Shown here: positions 8,227 through 16,612 of the stretch, in pieces
Layout of the letters: every line of letters begins with the position of its first letter
How positions within the stretch are numbered: position 1 is the first letter of the stretch
Source: Methyloligella sp050110875
Lineage (GTDB): Bacteria > Pseudomonadota > Alphaproteobacteria > Rhizobiales > Methyloligellaceae
Direction: 5' to 3'
Length of the DNA stretch: 64,000 nt
NCBI GenBank assembly: GCA_050110875.1
Contig: CP188828.1
Location: 1,612,001 to 1,676,000 of the forward strand
The notes under the pieces: generated by a model
What the model was told of the DNA's origin: nothing
Database searches by the model: none
Seen by the model: only the letters and a program-made list of their open reading frames with translations
Made by a program: the position numbers and the translations under genes

Positions 8227-8313
8227 CGTCATGCCCGGACTTGATCCGGGCATCCAGGGCCACCGGCTCCGAGCAAGCGGTCCTGGATTGCCGGGTCAAG
8301 CCCGGCAATGACG
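8227..8313. repeat. paired-palindrome repeat, copy B
   Basis: Left arm 8227-8256 (CGTC then hairpin ATGCCCGGA/TCCGGGCAT, loop CTTGA) and right arm 8284-8313 (hairpin ATTGCCGGG/CCCGGCAAT, loop TCAAG, then GACG) in inverted order around a 27-base spacer. It fills the gap between convergent DUF2093 and lpxK. Read on the other strand it matches copy C: the TTGCC arm comes first, and GTGGCCC precedes the ATGCCCGG arm in both. Confidence 0.88.
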
Positions 8314-8332
8314 TTGGAACAGGACTGTCGCG

Positions 8333-9364
8333 CTACCCTTTCGGCACGTCTCCGCGCTTGCGGGCAATCGTTGCCGTCATCAGATCGCCCAGCGCCGCCT
8401 CGTCGCCTATTCTGATCTCGATCGGCAGGGGGCGGGAGCGGAATTTCAGCTCTCCCGCCGGCGTCTCCCGGTCGTCCGGCAGACGGACCCAATCCTTCTC
8501 CGTGGTCACCAGCATGCAGTTGCGCTCCTCCACCTCGTCGAGCAGCGCTTGGGCCTGCCGGTCGGTGAAGCGGTGATGGTCGGGGAACACCTTCTTGTCC
8601 ACCAGCCGTGCGCCGGCCTCCCGCAGCGTGCGGAAGAAGCGGTCCGGCTGCGCGATTCCGGCAAAGCCGATCACCGGCAAGACGCCCAGCCAGCGCGTGT
8701 CCTGCGGGAAGCCGATCTCCGCTTTCAGCACCAGCTTGCCGGCGTCCGTGAAGCGGTCGATCAGCCCGTTCGCCTTGGTGCCTTCGCCGACCACGATCAG
8801 CGCATCCGCCATGCGGATCTGCGGCTCCAGCGGCGCGCGCAGCGGGCCCGACGGCAGCACCATGGCATTGCCGATCCCGGTCTTGGCGTCGACGCAGATC
8901 AGCGAAAGGTCCTTGCCGATGGATGCATTCTGAAACCCGTCATCCATCACGATGACGGTAACGTCCATGGTCTCGATCAGCTTGGCGCCCTTCTCCCGGT
9001 CGCCCGCGACGATCGTCGGCGCATGCTGCGCCAGCAACAGGGGCTCGTCGCCCACCCGCGTCGCATCCATGTCTTCAGTCACGCGCACCGGGCCCTCTTC
9101 CTTGCCGCCATAGCCGCGGGTGAGGAAGGCAGGCCGTTCCCCGGCGATCTTCAGGATCTCGGCCACTGCGATGGCGGTCGGCGTCTTGCCGCTGCCGCCG
9201 ACGGTGAAATTGCCGACGCAGATCACCGGCAGCCGCGAGAGATAGGGGGCCGCCTGGCTCGCCTTCTTCTCGGCGATGCGCCCGTAAAGGCCGCTCACCG
9301 GCTTCAGGGCCGTCGCCATGGCGCCTTGTTCGCGATACCACCAGCTTGGCGGTTTAAGTTTCAT
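8333..9364 (-). CDS. lpxK: tetraacyldisaccharide 4'-kinase LpxK
   Basis: A 343-residue inner-membrane-associated kinase that phosphorylates the 4' position of lipid A disaccharide. The P-loop variant GNFTVGGSGKTP is at 51-62, preceded by the usual amphipathic N-terminal helix (PPSWWYREQG); DDGFQN and the HHRFTD segment are also family marks. The start at 9364 is preferred over the longer frame to 9427, because it begins with the conserved MKLKPPSWWY and overlaps the preceding gene by 11 bases, consistent with coupling. Confidence 0.95.
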   Translation of the reverse strand: MKLKPPSWWYREQGAMATALKPVSGLYGRIAEKKASQAAPYLSRLPVICVGNFTVGGSGKTPTAIAVAEILKIAGERPAFLTRGYGGKEEGPVRVTEDMDATRVGDEPLLLAQHAPTIVAGDREKGAKLIETMDVTVIVMDDGFQNASIGKDLSLICVDAKTGIGNAMVLPSGPLRAPLEPQIRMADALIVVGEGTKANGLIDRFTDAGKLVLKAEIGFPQDTRWLGVLPVIGFAGIAQPDRFFRTLREAGARLVDKKVFPDHHRFTDRQAQALLDEVEERNCMLVTTEKDWVRLPDDRETPAGELKFRSRPLPIEIRIGDEAALGDLMTATIARKRGDVPKG

Positions 9365-11372
9365 TCTCGGTCTCCGTCTCGTCGGGCAGGAAGCGGGCGA
9401 GCTCCTTGACCGTGCGGTCGAGCGCACCGCTCATCCGGTTGAGGCAGCGCTCCGCGCATCCGATCATCGCCTCCCGCTCCTTTTCATTCCGTAACAGCGC
9501 CACGACCTCCTTCGCGATCGCTCCGGGATCGCCCACCTCCCGGCAGCCCCCGGCCTCCAGGAGCTGGGAGTAGGAATCCTTGAAGTTCGACCAGCCCGGC
9601 CCGGTCAGCACCGCCGCGCCGAGCTTGATCGCCTCCACCGGATTCTGGCCGCCCTTCTTCTTCAGAGAGCCGCCGATCAGCGCAACGGGGGAGAGCGCGT
9701 AGAGCATGCCAAGCTCGCCGATCGTGTCGGCGATATAGATGTCGGTCTCCGGCCCGGGCAGGACGCCTTGGGAGCGAAGCGCCGTCTTCAGCCCGCGCTT
9801 CGATAGCGTCTCGGCGATGCCCGGTCCACGATCGGGATGCCGCGGGGCGATGATGGTGATGAGGTCCGGCAGGTCCCGCTTGGCGATCTCGTGCGCTTCC
9901 GCCACCAGCTCGTCCTCGCCGGGATGGGTGCTGGAGGCAAGGAAGACCGGCCGCCGGCGAAGCGCCTCTTCCAAAGCGGGCCGGCCCTTCAGATCGGCAG
10001 GCGGCGGCGGTGCATCGGCCTTCAGATTGCCCACCGCTATGGCCTCGCCCGCGCCCAGCCGCATGAACTGCCGCCCCAAAGAGGCGTTCTGCGCCAGCAC
10101 CAGGTCGAAACAGGAGAAGAGCGGCCGGCTGAAGCTTTTGAAGCGTCGCCAACGTTTATAGGAGCGCTTGGAGATCCGCCCGTTGATCAGCACCAGCGGC
10201 ACGCCGCGCGCCTTGGTCTCCAGCAGCAGATTCGGCCAGATCTCCGATTCCACCAGCAGCGCCAGATCGGGCCGCCAATGGTCCAGAAAGCGGCGCATAT
10301 AGGCGGGGCTGTCCAGGGGCACATATTGGTGGATCGCGCCCTCGGGCAGCCTGCGCCGGGCCAGCTTCGCCGAGGTCACCGTGACCGTGGTGAGCAGGAT
10401 GTTCAGCTCCGGCCGGTGCCGCTTCAACGCCTCGATCAGCGGCAGCGCCGCGTTGGTCTCGCCGACGCTCGCCGCATGCAGCCAGCAAAGCGTGCCTTCG
10501 GGACGCGGGAGGCTCGCCTCGCCGAACCGCTCGCCGCGATGGGACGGCTCCTCCTTGCCCTTTCCCTCGCGCCAATCGAGCAGGCGAGGGACCAAGGATT
10601 CCGCCGAACTGGTCAGCCCGCGATAGGCCTTGAGCACGAAGCCAGGCCGGGCCCGCTTCAGACGATAGGCATCGGAAATCGGATCGTCGCTTTCAGCCAG
10701 CCCATAGGCCTTTGCCATGGTTTCGTTCAGCCCGTTCTCGAGGGCGGCCCGCGCCCGCTCCATTTCTTCCTCGTCCGCATTCGGCGGCACCCACACCGGA
10801 TCGCCCACCGCGATGCCCAGTGTGTTGAAGGGGAAATTGATGGTCAGCTTGCTCCAGGAATTAAAGGCGAAATAGCGCTTCGTCGCCATGCCGAACGGCA
10901 CCATGGGACGGCCCGAGAGCCGTGCCATGGTCACGATGCCCATGCTCGCCCGCCGCGCCGGTCCCGGCGGCACATCGGCGGTGATCACGATGGTCGCCCC
11001 GCGGTCCAATGCGCGAACGGCCTCCCGCAGGGCCTTCGCGCCGCCGCGATCCTTGCGTCGGGAGCCGGCACCGGCGCCGCGGGCGAAATTGGTCCCGAAA
11101 TGCTTCAGGGTCTCGGCGATGAATTCCGCATCGCCGTGCCGCGCCACCATGGCCACCACCTCGGGCACCCAGGGCGGGCGCATCTTCGGCGCCAGCAGGA
11201 ACTGCCCATGCCAAGTGATGAAGATCTGCGGATCCTGGTCCTTCAGACGCTGGTCGAGATCGTCCGGCATGCGCCGGATCCGGCTCGTCCCGTAGACCAG
11301 ATTGATGTAACGGGCGCCGAGCCAGCCGGCCAGGGCGACCAGGCGGTTCGAACGGGCGAGACTTTTGAACAT
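9354..11372 (-). CDS. waaA: fusion of DUF374 acyltransferase-like domain with Kdo transferase WaaA
   Basis: One uninterrupted 672-residue frame holding two proteins that are usually separate. Residues about 1-235 are DUF374 (lysophospholipid acyltransferase-like): WHGQ at 54-57 and TADVPPGPARRA at 131-142, a variant of the usual D-G-P-R-G-P. Residues about 245-660 are 3-deoxy-D-manno-octulosonate transferase, with HAASVGETNAALPL (299-312), VESEIWPN, PVEAIKLG and SNFKDSY. The enzyme transfers Kdo from CMP-Kdo to lipid IVA at the inner membrane. The join (about 235-295) has no stop, frameshift or start with a clear ribosome binding site. Flanked by msbA-like and lpxK genes. Confidence 0.9.
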   Translation of the reverse strand: MFKSLARSNRLVALAGWLGARYINLVYGTSRIRRMPDDLDQRLKDQDPQIFITWHGQFLLAPKMRPPWVPEVVAMVARHGDAEFIAETLKHFGTNFARGAGAGSRRKDRGGAKALREAVRALDRGATIVITADVPPGPARRASMGIVTMARLSGRPMVPFGMATKRYFAFNSWSKLTINFPFNTLGIAVGDPVWVPPNADEEEMERARAALENGLNETMAKAYGLAESDDPISDAYRLKRARPGFVLKAYRGLTSSAESLVPRLLDWREGKGKEEPSHRGERFGEASLPRPEGTLCWLHAASVGETNAALPLIEALKRHRPELNILLTTVTVTSAKLARRRLPEGAIHQYVPLDSPAYMRRFLDHWRPDLALLVESEIWPNLLLETKARGVPLVLINGRISKRSYKRWRRFKSFSRPLFSCFDLVLAQNASLGRQFMRLGAGEAIAVGNLKADAPPPPADLKGRPALEEALRRRPVFLASSTHPGEDELVAEAHEIAKRDLPDLITIIAPRHPDRGPGIAETLSKRGLKTALRSQGVLPGPETDIYIADTIGELGMLYALSPVALIGGSLKKKGGQNPVEAIKLGAAVLTGPGWSNFKDSYSQLLEAGGCREVGDPGAIAKEVVALLRNEKEREAMIGCAERCLNRMSGALDRTVKELARFLPDETETENET

Positions 11373-11387
11373 AGCCCTCGCGCGACG

Positions 11388-13346
11388 CTATTTGGTGGCC
11401 AGCGCGACGGCTTCGGCATCGCCGGAATCGTCCGGCGCCGCTGCGGCCGCTTCGCCGCCGATGTCGAATTGAGTGCGGTGCAGCCGGGCATAGAGGCCGC
11501 CCTTGGCGACCAGCTCGGCGTGTCGCCCGGTCTCCACGATATGCCCGCGATCGAGCACGCAGATCATGTCCGCCTTCTTCACCGTGGAGAGCCGATGGGC
11601 GATCATCAGCACGGTCCGGCCGCGCATCAGCTTTTCAAGCGCCTTCTGCACCTTGGCTTCCGCCTCGCTGTCGAGCGAGCTGGTCGGCTCGTCCAGCAGC
11701 AGGATCGGCGCGTCCTTGTAGATCGCCCGCGCGATGGCGATGCGCTGGCGCTCGCCGCCGGACAGCAGGGTACCGGCCTCGCCGACCCGCGTGTCGTAGC
11801 CTTGCGGAAGCTGCATGATGAAATCGTGCGCCGCCGCCGCCTTCGCCGCCGCGATCACCTCGTCCTCGTTCTCCGGCCGCGACCCATAGGCGATATTCGC
11901 CCGCACGCTGTCGTCGAACAGCACCGGATCCTGGGTCACCAGCGCGATGGAATCCCGCAAGGATGCGATGGTGACGTCGGAGATATCCTGGCCGTCGATC
12001 AGCAGCTTGCCTTCCGAAGGATCGAAGAAGCGCAAGGCCAAGTTGACCATGGTGCTCTTGCCCGAGCCCGAGGGGCCGACAAGCGCCACGGTCGATCCAG
12101 GCGCCACGGTGAGGGTCACGCCCTCCAGCACCGGCTTGCCCGGCTCGTAGGCGAAGCTGACTTTGTCGTATTGCAGCTCGCCTTTGGTCAGCTCGAGGGC
12201 CGGCGCGTTCGGCACCTCCTTCATCTGGGTCTCCAGATCGATGATACCGAAGACGCGACTCGCCGCCGCCATGCCTTCCTGCAGCTGGGTCTGCAGGGTG
12301 GCCGCGCTTTTGAGCGGCGGGTAGATCAGCAGCGCGGCCGTCATGAATCCCATGAAATGGCCGAGCGTAAGATCGCCGCGAATACCTTTGGTGCCCGCGA
12401 AATAGATGGCGAGCGCGAAGCCCAGCCCGGTGAGCAGCTCGATGGAGGGGCTGGACAGCGCCCGCGCCCGTGTGCCCCGCATGGTGAATTCCAGCGCCCG
12501 GTTGATGGCGCTCGCGGCCCGCTTCTTCTCCCGCTCTTCCTGGGCATAGGCACGGACCACGCGGATGCCCCGCAAGGTCTGGGTGACCAGCGCGCTCAGA
12601 TCGCCGGTCTCCTGCAGCGACTTGCTGGTCGATTTGCGCATCTTGCGGCGCTGCCGGCCCAGCACCACCCAACCCACCGGCATGAAGAGCAGGATCAGGA
12701 TGGAGAAGCGCGCATCCATGTAGAACATGGTGGCGACCAGGATGATGATCTTCAGATAGCTCTCGCCCAGCGTTACCAGCGAGCGGCTTGCCGCCTGGCG
12801 GATCAGATTGGAATCGTTGAGAAAACCTGACAGCAGCCGGCCTGAATGGATCGACTGGATCCAGCTCAGATCGGCGAAGGCCAGCCGGTTGAACATGCGG
12901 ATGCGCAGATCGGCGATGAAGCGATGGCCCAGATAGCCGACCGTCACCTCGGCCACGTATTCGGCCAGGCATTTGACGACCGACACGGCGACGATGCCCG
13001 CCGTGACCCAATAGATCATCTCTTCCTTCTTGGCGACGAAGACGTCGTCCGCCACCTTCTGGATCAGGAAGGGGATCGCGCCCGTGGTCGCCGCGGTCAG
13101 GACCATGGCGATCATGGCGATGATCAGAATGCCGAGCCGGGGGCGCAGATTCTCGTGCCAGATGCGGCGGACCAGGTCCCGGGTCGTATAATCGACATCC
13201 AGGCCGTCCTTGCTGCGCGCTATGCTGCGCGTATCGCTGAACAACTGGTCTTTCAACGATGATCCTCGAAGCTTGGGCCGCACAGGCGGCGGGCCCTTCA
13301 CCGCCAATGCTATGCGGCCTGGGCGGGTCTTAACACCAAACGACAC
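11388..13346 (-). CDS. msbA: MsbA-type ABC exporter, permease fused to ATPase
   Basis: A 652-residue half transporter. Six membrane spans lie at about residues 65-330; the nucleotide-binding domain carries Walker A GPSGSGKST (about 425), signature LSGGERQR (about 525) and Walker B ILLLDEP (about 545) followed by the H-loop AHRLST. Position next to Kdo transferase and lpxK points to lipid A-core flipping across the inner membrane, though substrates of this family cannot be read from sequence. The start is a GTG; an in-frame TTG near 13257 preceded by GAGGA is an alternative that would remove 30 poorly conserved residues. Confidence 0.88.
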   Translation of the reverse strand: MSFGVKTRPGRIALAVKGPPPVRPKLRGSSLKDQLFSDTRSIARSKDGLDVDYTTRDLVRRIWHENLRPRLGILIIAMIAMVLTAATTGAIPFLIQKVADDVFVAKKEEMIYWVTAGIVAVSVVKCLAEYVAEVTVGYLGHRFIADLRIRMFNRLAFADLSWIQSIHSGRLLSGFLNDSNLIRQAASRSLVTLGESYLKIIILVATMFYMDARFSILILLFMPVGWVVLGRQRRKMRKSTSKSLQETGDLSALVTQTLRGIRVVRAYAQEEREKKRAASAINRALEFTMRGTRARALSSPSIELLTGLGFALAIYFAGTKGIRGDLTLGHFMGFMTAALLIYPPLKSAATLQTQLQEGMAAASRVFGIIDLETQMKEVPNAPALELTKGELQYDKVSFAYEPGKPVLEGVTLTVAPGSTVALVGPSGSGKSTMVNLALRFFDPSEGKLLIDGQDISDVTIASLRDSIALVTQDPVLFDDSVRANIAYGSRPENEDEVIAAAKAAAAHDFIMQLPQGYDTRVGEAGTLLSGGERQRIAIARAIYKDAPILLLDEPTSSLDSEAEAKVQKALEKLMRGRTVLMIAHRLSTVKKADMICVLDRGHIVETGRHAELVAKGGLYARLHRTQFDIGGEAAAAAPDDSGDAEAVALATK

Positions 13347-13396
13347 CTCTACCCAACCGGTCTTATCCGGTCTCGCCCGTCTGCAAACCCGGCGAT

Positions 13397-13633
13397 TTAC
13401 TTGGCCGGGTCGATCAGGCTTTGCAGATCGACGATGAAATAGCGCCGCAAAGCATCGTCGAGATTGCGGTGGCTCACGTCTTTCCAGGCATTATAGGCGG
13501 CTTCGTAGTCGGGAAAGATACCGACGATGTCGAGCGATTCCGGGTTCTTGAAGGCGATCCGGTCGAGATCTTGCAGCTCGCCCCCGAACACCAGATGCAG
13601 AAGCTGAGAATTGCTTGCGGCGATTTCGGCCAT
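13397..13633 (-). CDS. DUF4170 family protein
   Basis: A 78-residue cytoplasmic protein with the body HLVFGGELQDL, VGIFPDYEAAYNAWK and RYFIVDLQSLIDP typical of DUF4170, a short family of alphaproteobacteria with unknown role. It lies between cysQ and the exporter gene in the lipid A/Kdo block; the recurrence of this neighbour set in Hyphomicrobiales suggests, but does not show, a link to envelope lipid metabolism. Confidence 0.88.
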   Translation of the reverse strand: MAEIAASNSQLLHLVFGGELQDLDRIAFKNPESLDIVGIFPDYEAAYNAWKDVSHRNLDDALRRYFIVDLQSLIDPAK

Positions 13634-13685
13634 TTCAGTCTTGTTACTCCCTCACGCTTGCGCAGCAGGCTCGTCCGATCCTGCC

Positions 13686-14510
13686 CTACAATTCCAAGTG
13701 CCGCGTGCGCTCGATGATCGCACGGTGGATGGCGGGGGGCGCGCCGACGACGCTGCCCACCCGCGGATCGGGCTGGTTATAGCGGAAACCGTGCCCCCTG
13801 TGATCGGTCACGCGGCCTCCCGCCTCCTCGACGATCAGCGCTGCGGCTGCAATATCCCATTCGCTCTTCGGTGTCAGGGAAATCGTCGCCTCCGCCTTGT
13901 TTGCCGCCACGAGCGCCAGGCGATAGGCGACCGAGTTCACCCAGCGCGTCTCCACATCGGGCCAGGGATCGCGCCAGACGGGTTTGCGGAACAGACCGCC
14001 GCTGGCGATCAGCCGGGCACCCGCGAGCTGCTTCGTGTCGTCGATATGCAGGCGCTCGTCGTTGAGATAGGCGCCGCCGCCTTTGATGGCGTGAAAGAAC
14101 TCGTCGGTGACGGGATTGAACACGGCACCCAGCACCGGCTCCCCGTCGCGGACCAGCGCGGCGGAGATCGTCCATTCCGGCACGTTGCGAATGAAGGCTC
14201 GGGTCCCGTCGATGGGATCGACCACCCAGACATTCTGCCGGGCCAGGCGTTCTCGGTTGTCTTCGCTCTCTTCGGAAAGCCAGCCATAGCTCCGCCGGGG
14301 CGTGCCGAGGTCGAGCTTCAGCGCCGCATCGACTGCGACGTCGGCTTGGCTCACCTCGCTGCCGTCCGGCTTCTTCTGCACGTCCAGCTTCTGCTCGTCG
14401 AAATAGGTGAGGGCGAGCGCGCCGGCATCGCGCACGGCGACCTTCAGAAGCGCGAGGTCTTCGCTCAGCGGGGGATAGGGTTCCTGCTTGCTGGCGCCTA
14501 GGGCTGTCAT
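13686..14510 (-). CDS. cysQ: 3'(2'),5'-bisphosphate nucleotidase CysQ (inositol monophosphatase fold)
   Basis: A 274-residue Mg-dependent phosphatase. The metal site is visible: WLSEES at 77-82, DPIDGT at 98-103, and EWDIAAAALIVEEAGG near 215-230. CysQ hydrolyses 3'-phosphoadenosine 5'-phosphate produced by sulfate assimilation and sulfotransfer; other members of the fold use inositol phosphates, so substrate is inferred from the CysQ-like WVVDPIDGT context and the DUF4170 neighbour. It opens the minus-strand block. Confidence 0.87.
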   Translation of the reverse strand: MTALGASKQEPYPPLSEDLALLKVAVRDAGALALTYFDEQKLDVQKKPDGSEVSQADVAVDAALKLDLGTPRRSYGWLSEESEDNRERLARQNVWVVDPIDGTRAFIRNVPEWTISAALVRDGEPVLGAVFNPVTDEFFHAIKGGGAYLNDERLHIDDTKQLAGARLIASGGLFRKPVWRDPWPDVETRWVNSVAYRLALVAANKAEATISLTPKSEWDIAAAALIVEEAGGRVTDHRGHGFRYNQPDPRVGSVVGAPPAIHRAIIERTRHLEL

Positions 14511-14540
14511 GGGCAGACTGTCTCGCCTCCTTCAGGAACG

Positions 14541-14568
14541 CTTACACCGTCCGAATACCGGATATTAA
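14541..14568 (+). promoter_or_regulatory. candidate promoter for the 14575-14710 RNA
   Basis: CTTACA (14541-14546) and TATTAA (14563-14568) are separated by 16 bases, a passable housekeeping-sigma spacing. The match to TTGACA is partial. It points into a plus-strand region with no plus-strand gene but with a strong terminator downstream. Confidence 0.4.
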
Positions 14569-14574
14569 CACTGT

Positions 14575-14710
14575 CCATTAAGCGATTCGGAAAGCTTCTT
14601 GGGCAGTATTGCCTCAAGCCGAAAGCGAAAAACATCGCCGCAGGAAATTAACGGCGAGGCGTCATGAGAATCCCGGGATAGCGAAAAGCATCCCGGGATT
14701 TCTTATTTTT
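14575..14710 (+). ncRNA. candidate structured small RNA between cysQ and ubiA
   Basis: Both flanking genes are on the minus strand, yet this 208-base gap has plus-strand RNA-gene features: a candidate promoter, then three successive hairpins. They are CTGTCC/GGGCAG (14571-14576, 14601-14606, one G-U), TCGCCG/CGGCGA (14635-14640, 14652-14657) and a perfect 11-bp terminator stem (14669-14679, 14690-14700) followed by TCTTATTTTT. The 5' end is an estimate. No short reading frame with a ribosome binding site was seen. It does not resemble SRP RNA, tmRNA or 6S RNA by eye. Confidence 0.5.
14669..14710 (+). terminator. intrinsic terminator on the plus strand
   Basis: AATCCCGGGAT and ATCCCGGGATT form an 11-bp perfect stem around a ten-base loop, followed by TCTTATTTTT. 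On the minus strand the bases after the stem are not T-rich, so it does not serve ubiA; orientation fits only a plus-strand transcript. Confidence 0.8.
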
Positions 14711-14718
14711 CGCGAGGT

Positions 14719-15693
14719 CTAGAACACCGCGGCGAGATACATATCAAGCACAATTGCGGCGAAAACCACGAAGCCGAAATCCCGATTCGCGCGAAATCGC
14801 GTAAGGCAGTTCGCGCCGTCGTCGATATCCAGGGTCGCCACCTGCCAGAAGAGATGTCCCCCGGCGCCGACCATCACAAGCAGGAAGACGATTTCCGCCC
14901 CCGCCACGAGACCGGCCAGGAGAATCGCGCTCCAAGCGAAGGCGTAGAACCCGAACAGCCAGGTCCTCGTGTTGCGGCCGAATTTCAACGAGGTCGATTT
15001 CAACCCGATCAGGGCGTCGTCCTCCCGGTCCTGATGGCCGTAGATAGTGTCGAAACCGATGATCCAGCTGATCGCCCCGCCATAGAGCAGGAAAGCGGGC
15101 AGCGCGAGCCCGCCCGTCACCGCCGCGTAGCCCATCAGCGCACCCCAGCCGAAGGCCATGCCGAGCACCGCTTGCGGCCAATAGCTGAAGCGCTTCACGA
15201 AGGGGTAGAGCGCGACGATCGGCAACGCTAGAATCCCGAGCACGATGGTGAAAGGGTTGAAGGACAGGAGCACCGCGAGCCCGATCAGGCAGAGCAGCAC
15301 CATGAAGGCGATGGCCCCCTTCACGCTCACCTGGCCGCTGGGAATGGGCCTGGAGCGGGTGCGCGCAACTTGCGCGTCGATATCCCGGTCGACGATGTCG
15401 TTATAGGTGCAGCCCGCCCCGCGCATGGCGAACGCGCCGATGGCGAACAGGAGAAGCAGCCAAAGATCGGGGAAGGTCGCATTCCGGCTCCGCTCGGCCA
15501 AGGCCACCGACCAGAAGCAGGGCATGGCGAGCAGCCAGAAGCCGATCGGCCGGTCGGCCCTCGCCAGCCGCAAGTAAGGCAGCAGAAAGCGCGGCGCGTA
15601 GCGATCCGCCCAATTGTCTGGCGGCGCATCGGCGACGCCGCGCGCGTCGGTGGCTTTGCTCTGTCCGGCCGGACGTGTCATGTCTGAAGGCAT
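14719..15693 (-). CDS. ubiA: 4-hydroxybenzoate polyprenyltransferase UbiA
   Basis: An integral membrane prenyltransferase (324 residues from this start) that attaches the polyprenyl tail to 4-hydroxybenzoate in ubiquinone synthesis. The first Asp-rich motif is YNDIVDRDID (about 97-106), followed by RSRPIPSG; the second is YGHQDREDD. About eight hydrophobic segments follow. Starts at 15750, 15693 and 15681 are possible; the 15750 start would overlap rsmE's, and a TATATA sequence lies just upstream of 15693. The polyprenyl synthase at 59676 may supply its substrate. Confidence 0.93.
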   Translation of the reverse strand: MPSDMTRPAGQSKATDARGVADAPPDNWADRYAPRFLLPYLRLARADRPIGFWLLAMPCFWSVALAERSRNATFPDLWLLLLFAIGAFAMRGAGCTYNDIVDRDIDAQVARTRSRPIPSGQVSVKGAIAFMVLLCLIGLAVLLSFNPFTIVLGILALPIVALYPFVKRFSYWPQAVLGMAFGWGALMGYAAVTGGLALPAFLLYGGAISWIIGFDTIYGHQDREDDALIGLKSTSLKFGRNTRTWLFGFYAFAWSAILLAGLVAGAEIVFLLVMVGAGGHLFWQVATLDIDDGANCLTRFRANRDFGFVVFAAIVLDMYLAAVF

Positions 15694-15740
15694 CCCATCT
15701 TCGGCTATATAGGCCTTTTTCGAATAACTTCCGCCCCCGA

Positions 15741-16499
15741 ATGCCTGCAAAGCCCATGCCGATCAAGCTGCCGTCCAAGCTTCAGAGGTTGTTCGTCAAG
15801 GTGCCGCTCAGCCGGGGCGCCAGGATCGAGCTTTCGGGTCCCCAGGCTCACTACCTCCTGAACGTGATCCGACTCAAGACCGGCGATAGCATCCTTGCCT
15901 TCAACGGCGAAGACGGCGAGTGGCGCTGTTCGGTCAGCGAAGCCAAGAAGGGGGCCGCCGTTCTGAGCGCGGAGGAGCAAACCCGCCCGCAAGCGGCGGG
16001 GCCGGATCTTCATTATCTCTTCTCGCCCCTGAAACGCGCCCGGCTCGATTATATGGCCCAAAAAGCGACCGAGATGGGGACGAGCCTGCTCCGCCCCGTC
16101 ATCATGCGCCATACGGTCGCCGAGCGGATCAAGATCGATCGTCTCCAAGCCAATGCGGTGGAGGCGGCGGAGCAATGCGGGCTGCTGCGTGTGCCCGCTA
16201 TCGCCGAGCCCGTGAAGCTCGCGAATCTCCTGGACGATTGGGACTCGGCGAGGCCTATCGTCTTCGCCGATGAGACCGCCGCGATCGCCTCTCCGATCGC
16301 CGCCCTGTCGGAATTGCAGCCGCAGCCCATCGCCCTTCTGATCGGGCCGGAGGGCGGTTTTCACGAGGAGGAGCGCGCCCTCTTGCTTGAAAAGCCTTTC
16401 GTACTTCCCATCTCGCTTGGACCCAGAGTCATGCGTGCCGACACCGCGGCCGTCGCGGCGCTGGCCCTGATCAATGCCGTGATCGGCGATTGGCGCTAG
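15741..16499 (+). CDS. rsmE: 16S rRNA (uracil(1498)-N(3))-methyltransferase RsmE
   Basis: A 252-residue SPOUT-class methyltransferase. Family marks: RLFVKVPLSRG near the start, HYLLNVIRLKTGD in the PUA-like domain, and the knotted C-terminal LIGPEGGFHEEE and LGPRVMRADTAAVAAL. It modifies U1498 in the decoding region of 16S rRNA. Starts at 15741 and 15756 are both possible; neither has a clear ribosome binding site. Divergent from ubiA with a TATATA palindrome between them. Confidence 0.94.
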   Translation: MPAKPMPIKLPSKLQRLFVKVPLSRGARIELSGPQAHYLLNVIRLKTGDSILAFNGEDGEWRCSVSEAKKGAAVLSAEEQTRPQAAGPDLHYLFSPLKRARLDYMAQKATEMGTSLLRPVIMRHTVAERIKIDRLQANAVEAAEQCGLLRVPAIAEPVKLANLLDDWDSARPIVFADETAAIASPIAALSELQPQPIALLIGPEGGFHEEERALLLEKPFVLPISLGPRVMRADTAAVAALALINAVIGDWR

Positions 16500-16612
16500 G
16501 ATGTTAGGAAACTTGCAAGCCTCGTAGCCCATACGCAATAAGAGTCGCCGGTCTCTAGAAGTCGCATCCCGCCATCTTAGAGTCGGCCCCTCCAACGAAA
16601 CTGGAGTTTTCC

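Noticed and set aside
9837..12830. 997-codon plus-strand frame opposite waaA and msbA
   Set aside because: It covers two well-identified minus-strand genes end to end; composition (His, Arg, Gln, Gly) is typical of a shadow frame.
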